Source: Acidobacteria bacterium UBA2994 (GTDB lineage Bacteria > Acidobacteriota > Vicinamibacteria > Vicinamibacterales > UBA8438). From it: a stretch of 28,454 nucleotides of DNA. The notes under the pieces were generated by a model. It was not told the DNA's origin. It saw only the letters and a list, made by a program, of their open reading frames with translations, and made no database searches. A program made the translations under genes and the position numbers. Below are positions 24,269-28,454 of this stretch, piece by piece; positions within the stretch are counted from its first letter, which is position 1, and each line of letters opens with the position of its first letter. The DNA lies in NCBI GenBank assembly GCA_002346545.1, contig DEAA01000017.1, positions 52,226 to 80,679 on the forward strand, written 5' to 3'.

Positions 24269-25354
24269 TCAGGCCCGCGCCAGTTCCTCAGCCAACGCCC
24301 GGTGGGCATCCGTCCCCAGCCGTGCGCCAAGGGCCGCTCCCGACAGCGGACGTCGTGGTGGCAATGTAAGGAATCGCGCCTTCACATCCTCGTGGCGTGT
24401 CCACGCCGTCTCGATAGCAGCCATAGACAAACGTCCGGTTTCCACGGCTCGGATGAGCGCCTCGATCGCAGTCACGTGCTGCTCGATCCCGGACCCGCAC
24501 AGCAGCAACGTGTCGCACCCGGCTTCGAAAGCCTGCACCGCCGCCTCCGACACCGAGTGGGACGCCGTGATCGCGCCCATCTCTAGATCATCGGTGATGA
24601 TCAATCCACGGTGGCCCATCTCGTGCCGTAGGACTTCGGAGATAAGCGCTCGAGACAGCGTGGCCGGCCGTTCGTCGTCAAACGCCGGATAGAGCACATG
24701 GGCGCTCATTACCGAGGCCACGTCGGCCGCAATGGCGGCTTTGAAGGGCACCAGGTCTCGAGCACGGAACCGATCCGGCGGATGTTCGACAACGGGGAGC
24801 TCGTGGTGAGAGTCGGCACGGGTGTCACCGTGCCCTGGAAAATGCTTGCCACACGCCGCAACGCCCGCCGCCTGGAGCGCCTCGATAAATGACGTCGCAA
24901 GACGGGCCGCCTGGTCAGGATCGTCGGAGAGTGCGCGGTCACCAACCACGGGGTCGGCGCCGACGTGATGGAGGTCAAGCACCGGGGCGAAATCCAACGT
25001 GACTCCGACTGCCGCCAGTTCGCTGGCCAGCGCGGTAGCCACTCGCGCACTCAGGCCGAGATCGCCGTGACGCCCCAGCGCGGCCATGGCCGGCCACTCA
25101 GTGAACGGTGCCCGGAGTCGGGCCACCCGTCCTCCCTCTTGGTCTACGCTGACCCAGAGCGGAACGTCCGAAGCCAGTTGCTGCGCGTCGTAGGCCAGTT
25201 CAGCGACCTGTTCCGGCGCCTCGATATTCCGGCTGAACAGGATCACGCCGCCCAGCCCCCACTCCCGAGCCATTGCGGCAAGCTCGGACGGGATCGTCGG
25301 TCCCTGAAACCCAAGAATGAATAACCGACCGACGTTGCGATGGAGTGGGTTCAC
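24269..25354 (-). CDS. nagZ: Beta-N-acetylhexosaminidase NagZ (GH3)
   Basis: NagZ removes GlcNAc from GlcNAc-anhydroMurNAc-peptides in the cytoplasm. The 361-aa protein shows LGGVILFSRNIEAPEQV, VDQEGGRVARLR (substrate Asp), the catalytic loop GKHFPGHGDTRADSHHELP with the His general acid/base, MSAHVLYPAFD, and LIITDDLEMGAI with the nucleophile Asp. Start is GTG 25354 with a weak AGG upstream. It is the first gene of the seven-gene minus-strand operon and is divergent from the GHMP kinase gene, with which it appears to share a -10 element. Confidence 0.95.
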   Translation of the reverse strand: MNPLHRNVGRLFILGFQGPTIPSELAAMAREWGLGGVILFSRNIEAPEQVAELAYDAQQLASDVPLWVSVDQEGGRVARLRAPFTEWPAMAALGRHGDLGLSARVATALASELAAVGVTLDFAPVLDLHHVGADPVVGDRALSDDPDQAARLATSFIEALQAAGVAACGKHFPGHGDTRADSHHELPVVEHPPDRFRARDLVPFKAAIAADVASVMSAHVLYPAFDDERPATLSRALISEVLRHEMGHRGLIITDDLEMGAITASHSVSEAAVQAFEAGCDTLLLCGSGIEQHVTAIEALIRAVETGRLSMAAIETAWTRHEDVKARFLTLPPRRPLSGAALGARLGTDAHRALAEELARA

Positions 25355-25409
25355 ACCTGCCCGCGTCTCGAAAGGCCGCCTGGCGCCGCATTGCGACGCG
25401 ACGGCTGCA

Positions 25410-25417
25410 ATTATAAT
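25410..25417. promoter_or_regulatory. Symmetric -10 element serving nagZ and the GHMP kinase
   Basis: ATTATAAT is its own reverse complement. It contains TATAAT on the plus strand (25412-25417) and TATAAT on the minus strand (25410-25415). The plus -10 ends six bases before GTG 25424, so kinase mRNA would be leaderless. The minus -10 would start nagZ transcription near 25403, giving a leader of about 50 bases. A plus-strand TTGCGA (25391-25396) is a possible -35 with a short 15-base spacer. Confidence 0.55.
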
Positions 25418-25423
25418 GCGGCC

Positions 25424-26425
25424 GTGCTCGTCAGCTCCTCCGCGCCAACCAGGATTGACTTAGCGGGAGGAACTCTCGACATTTGGCCGCTCTACCTTTT
25501 CCACCCCGGTGCGCAAACGGTCAACGCCGCGCTTGGCATCCGGGCCAGTTGCACCGTGCGTTCCCGTAACGACAACCGTGTCGTTCTGAGATCAAGCGAC
25601 ACGGGGCTCACCCTCGAAGCCGAGGATTGGCAGTCACTCGGAACGGAGGGCGATGGCCGTCTCCTGGCCCACCTTGGCCGGTTCTTCGAGCTCTCCGGTG
25701 TCGAGGTCACTACGAACTCCGGCTCTCCGATGGGTGCCGGCATCGCAGGTTCATCGGCCCTAACCGTCGCCGTATGCGCGGCGCTGACCCGGTGGCAGCG
25801 ACGCTCCCTATCGCCCGACCAGCTCCTCACGCTGGCCATGAACCTCGAAGCTCGTACGCTGGGTATTCCGACCGGCGTCCAGGACTACCGTCCAGCGCTC
25901 TATGGAGGCGTCTCGGCAGTAGAGCTTGGCCCGCTCGGCGTAGAGCGGATCCCGCTCGAGGTCGACGTTGCCGAACTCGAGCGAAGACTCGTGCTCTGCT
26001 ACAGTGGTAACTCGCGGTCCTCGGGACTCAACAACTGGGATATCACCCGTCGACACATCGAAGGAGACGAGGCGCTGGCCGCGCACTTCACCGCCCTTCG
26101 TGACATCGCGGCTGAGACCCGCCAGGCCCTGAACACACACAACTGGCACGAACTGGCCCGGCAAATGTCGCGCGAGTGGGACACCAGACAGGCTCTGGCT
26201 CCCGGCGTGACGACCCCGGCAATCGACCGGATCCTGTCTGCTTCCCGTGCCGCCGGAGCGATGTCTGGAAAGGTCTGTGGCGCCGGGGGTGGAGGTTGCG
26301 TCTGTCTTCTAATCGACCCCGACCGGCGAGATGACGTCTATCGGAGCCTGGTCGACTCCAAGGCCCACGTGCTCGAGTGCCGTATCGACACCGATGGACT
26401 TCGAGTCGACGCTACGGAGGACTGA
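25424..26425 (+). CDS. GHMP-family sugar kinase
   Basis: A 333-aa small-molecule kinase of the galactokinase/homoserine/mevalonate/phosphomevalonate superfamily. It opens with APTRIDLAGGTLDIWPLYLF, has the ATP loop SGSPMGAGIAGSSALTVA (about residues 103-120), GIPTGVQDYRPALYGG, and the C-terminal motif GKVCGAGGGGCVCLL. It resembles heptose-phosphate or predicted sugar kinases more than mevalonate kinase. GTG 25424 is chosen because the conserved start APTRIDLAGG follows directly; an in-frame ATG at 25340 would overlap nagZ. Position beside nagZ suggests, but does not prove, that a recycled amino sugar is the substrate. Confidence 0.85.
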   Translation: MLVSSSAPTRIDLAGGTLDIWPLYLFHPGAQTVNAALGIRASCTVRSRNDNRVVLRSSDTGLTLEAEDWQSLGTEGDGRLLAHLGRFFELSGVEVTTNSGSPMGAGIAGSSALTVAVCAALTRWQRRSLSPDQLLTLAMNLEARTLGIPTGVQDYRPALYGGVSAVELGPLGVERIPLEVDVAELERRLVLCYSGNSRSSGLNNWDITRRHIEGDEALAAHFTALRDIAAETRQALNTHNWHELARQMSREWDTRQALAPGVTTPAIDRILSASRAAGAMSGKVCGAGGGGCVCLLIDPDRRDDVYRSLVDSKAHVLECRIDTDGLRVDATED

Positions 26426-26565
26426 CTCTCGGTTATGGACAACCCCTCGATCGACCGCGTGACGATTAGCCGACCCACCTGGCTCGAGCCGAATCACGTT
26501 CGTAATATGCAACCATTCGAAACGATGCAATCTTCGCTGCCCCACCATCAATGCAGGACCGTGTC

Positions 26566-26886
26566 ATGACAACCGTCGCCTCAGTACGCGCCGAGCTCAA
26601 GCGGCTGTACAACGAGACGACCCCGGCCACGATCGAGCAAGATCTGGCCCGCGCCATCGCACTCCTTAAGCAGCTCGATGATGAAGCCCAACGGGCGCAG
26701 GTTGCCGTCTATATGGACGGGCTCTCACAGATACGGTCGGAGTGGATCCTCGCAAGACGTGTAAGGGCTCGGAAGAAACATGCCACTGGCAAGATCAGCG
26801 TTAAGGCCGTCACGGCCACCGCTGGCGCCAGAAACACCAAACGCACCGGAAAGCCCCGCCCAAAGAACAAGCACTCGTCTTCGTGA
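26566..26886 (+). CDS. Small hypothetical protein with basic tail
   Basis: A 106-aa protein that I do not recognise. The first 65 residues look helical (RAELKRLYNET and DLARAIALLKQLDDEAQRAQVAVYMDGL). The last 40 are rich in Lys, Arg, Ala and Thr with no hydrophobic core, so this tail is probably disordered and could bind nucleic acid. ATG 26566 has AGGA seven bases upstream, better placed than the in-frame ATG at 26551. It follows the GHMP kinase by 140 bases and ends just before a convergent pseudogene. There is no signal peptide or membrane helix. Confidence 0.6.
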   Translation: MTTVASVRAELKRLYNETTPATIEQDLARAIALLKQLDDEAQRAQVAVYMDGLSQIRSEWILARRVRARKKHATGKISVKAVTATAGARNTKRTGKPRPKNKHSSS

Positions 26887-26889
26887 CCG

Positions 26890-27366
26890 CTAAGCAGTTA
26901 CGCGCTTGGGCCAGCAAGGAAACACTTCCAGGTGGAGGGCACGGACTCCGCCCGAAACATTGCGGTCGCGCGTGATCAGCTTAAGACCGCATTAGTTCAG
27001 GCGAGTCAATATCGACATCGAGACACCAGTCGGCGTCTTCGGATTCGTCACCAGGGTGGCAATCAGTGGGTAGTGTTTGAGCCAGTGACGGCTGCTGCCA
27101 ACCACGCGCAGCATTTCTCGCTGCACGCTCATCATGCGAGCGCAGGGCTAGATCTCGGTGATGTCCAGTTTCGGACTCCAGAGCACCACGACGGCGACCA
27201 CCTTGTTCGAATCCAAGATAAGGACCGTGCGCTGTTCACGGACACCGCGTAACGCGATCTTGATCCAGTCGACCACCGGCATCGGAGCGAACACCTGTGG
27301 CTGTAATTCGGCAGGGTTAGGCCCAAACTGTGCCTCCCTTTGAACCACCGTCACGTCCGTGCTCAT
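26890..27366 (-). pseudogene. Conserved NPKTP-motif protein, disabled by two in-frame stops
   Basis: On the minus strand one uninterrupted frame runs 159 codons from ATG 27366 to TAG 26890, broken only by TAG at 27148-27150 and TAA at 26992-26994. Similarity continues on both sides of each stop: VVDWIKIALRGVREQRTVLI, LDSNKVVAVVVLWSPKL, then RMMSVQREMLRVVGSSRHW, LKHYPLIATLVTNPKTPTG and TRLN, then GLKLITRDRNVSGGVRAL. This matches, from memory, a helical-repeat hypothetical family common in Acidobacteria and Deltaproteobacteria (pattern KI-LALxGxxExR-xxLIxDxNKxV, NPKTP, then L-xxDRNVxxxVR). The frame is fully kept, so the damage is by point mutation. It lies 175 bases downstream of the rodZ-like gene on the same strand; its own 5' end is unclear. 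Confidence 0.75.
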
Positions 27367-27539
27367 CTGGCCCAGTGCTGGCTCAATGTCTTCGAGGAGG
27401 GATACGAGCAGATCAAGTTACTCCGCCGTCTTCCAGATCAATCCTCTAACAGCCACCAGCAACTAGATGTCGAGTGGAATGGACCCTTGCGGAATAGGTC
27501 TCGGGGCGGAGTCGCACGAAGCTTGAGGAAAGCTGAGAC

Positions 27540-28415
27540 TTAGGGAACCAGGAAGCTACCGACGTTCTGGCGAGTGATGCGGGCCGTCACCACCTCTCCA
27601 GGCGCGCCCAGTGACCGGCCGGGCCGCTGATTGATCGCGAACTCGAAGGCACCCGCGTTCCCTATGTTTATCACGATCTCGTCGCCCGCCTGATACGACT
27701 CGCGTTCACCCCCTTGCATGACTCGGGAGAAGATCAGGATCCCGTCGATCGTCAGCGAGACCCAACAGTCGTCTGTTGGCTGTAACACCAGCGACAAGAA
27801 CTCGGCGGCCACATCCTGATCGTCGCTCTCGTTGGCGCCGGTCACAGGCAAAGCGACCACCGTGGACTCCGACGCGGCAGGCGACTCGTTCACCGCGGCC
27901 GGTTGGGTTTCTACTACCTGTTCCGCTGCCTCGTCGACTGCCGTGGAGTCGCGAGACCCGAAATACAGGAGACCGCCGGCAAGCGGAATCCCCACGACCA
28001 GCAGCGTCATCACCGTGCCGGCCATCCGCCGCTGACTCTTGACGTCGTCGTACCCATCAGCCAGAGAATCAGCGCTAGAAGCCTCCTTCACCGTCTCTGG
28101 CAGCACCTGCGCGATGTAGTCGCGCAGGGTCTCCTCGGGGTCGAGCCCGACCTCATTGGCATAGGCCCGCACAAACGCTCGCGTGAAGATCCCTCCAGGG
28201 AGCCGCGCAACGTCATTCCCCTCGACGGCTTCTAGAGCGCTCACTGAGATCTTGGTCATCGTGGCGATCTCACGCAGAGTAAACTGCTTGGCCTCGCGGG
28301 CCGCACGCAGACGGGCACCCACGTCACTTTGGCCAGTCGCCGGCCTTTCAGCTCCGTCGGAGTCCTGTAGCTTGATCCGGTCCATGACTCTGTATGTAGC
28401 GTTGACGAATCTCAC
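27540..28415 (-). CDS. rodZ: RodZ-like protein (HTH, one membrane helix, DUF4115)
   Basis: A 291-aa membrane protein resembling RodZ, which links MreB filaments to the cell-wall elongation machinery. The N-terminal helix-turn-helix of the HTH_25 type spans about residues 30-95 (VGARLRAAREAKQFTLREIATMTKI and RLPGGIFTRAFVRAYANEVGLDP). One membrane helix lies at about 132-153 (AGTVMTLLVVGIPLAGGLLYFG). Then comes an acidic/Ala/Ser linker and a C-terminal domain (CWVSLTIDGILIFSRVMQGGERESYQAGDEIVINIGNAGAFEFAIN, shown in part) typical of DUF4115. The start may be 28415 or the internal ATG at 28385. The gene is complete. Confidence 0.85.
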   Translation of the reverse strand: MRFVNATYRVMDRIKLQDSDGAERPATGQSDVGARLRAAREAKQFTLREIATMTKISVSALEAVEGNDVARLPGGIFTRAFVRAYANEVGLDPEETLRDYIAQVLPETVKEASSADSLADGYDDVKSQRRMAGTVMTLLVVGIPLAGGLLYFGSRDSTAVDEAAEQVVETQPAAVNESPAASESTVVALPVTGANESDDQDVAAEFLSLVLQPTDDCWVSLTIDGILIFSRVMQGGERESYQAGDEIVINIGNAGAFEFAINQRPGRSLGAPGEVVTARITRQNVGSFLVP

Positions 28416-28454
28416 CTACGAGACTTCGGAGCCGGGCCGGCTCGCGAACCTCGC

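Noticed and set aside
26992..27150. Stop-codon recoding (TAG/TAA read as sense) as explanation for the broken frame
   Set aside because: TAG and TAA are both used as ordinary stops by other genes here (for example folD-side, thrC and murB neighbours), and no selenocysteine-like or read-through signal was seen.
26932..27252. 106-codon plus-strand frame in the region after the small hypothetical gene
   Set aside because: It is the antisense of the NPKTP-motif pseudogene, whose minus-strand family resemblance is convincing; no motif on the plus strand.

Overview
The window is GC-rich bacterial DNA packed with genes. It encodes a Gram-negative-type envelope (LolA, a secretin, and NagZ/LdcA/Mpl peptidoglycan recycling) and a standard translation-gene cluster. 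The protein sequences look most like Acidobacteriota, possibly Vicinamibacteria. That placement is an impression from the sequences, not a computed result. I see no mobile element, phage gene, CRISPR array or rRNA. The one RNA gene is tRNA-Ala(CGC).

Layout. 1-1255: the 3' end of coaE, convergent with folD. 1360-4440: two Na+-coupled amino-acid transporters (NSS then AGCS), probably co-transcribed. 4463-6466 (minus): thiE, an M24 Xaa-Pro peptidase, and a 69-codon stub resembling the N-terminus of the pilus protein PilM. 6673-10436: a strong promoter and rplM-rpsI-rpsB-tsf-pyrH-frr. 10491-14824: two different threonine synthase-like enzymes flank tRNA-Ala, then comes a convergent threonine dehydratase gene that is broken in several places. 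14861-18031: a FmdB-type zinc ribbon, a rhodanese-like protein lacking its cysteine, LolA, and a TPR-secretin lipoprotein. 18035-25354 (minus): a tightly packed seven-gene set nagZ-ldcA-mpl-pxpB-pxpC-murB-murA. 25424-26425: a divergent GHMP kinase. 26566-26886: a small basic hypothetical protein. 26890-27366 (minus): a pseudogene with two in-frame stops. 27540-28415 (minus): a RodZ-like protein.

How the genes work together. The minus-strand operon joins murein recycling (NagZ removes GlcNAc, LdcA trims the tetrapeptide, Mpl reattaches the tripeptide to UDP-MurNAc) to the first two steps of precursor synthesis (MurA, MurB). Two 5-oxoprolinase subunits, PxpB and PxpC, sit in the middle with overlapping start and stop codons, and no PxpA is present in the window. 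A GHMP kinase is divergent from nagZ, and both appear to share one symmetric -10 element.

The most notable observations are these: three decayed genes of different types (ilvA, a pilM stub, and an NPKTP-motif gene with two nonsense codons); pxpBC embedded in the recycling operon; the bidirectional palindromic -10; several genes whose -10 lies almost at the start codon, suggesting leaderless or near-leaderless mRNAs; and catalytic-residue substitutions in MurA (Cys to Asp), MurB, ThiE and the rhodanese. I found no clearly new multi-gene defence or mobile system.
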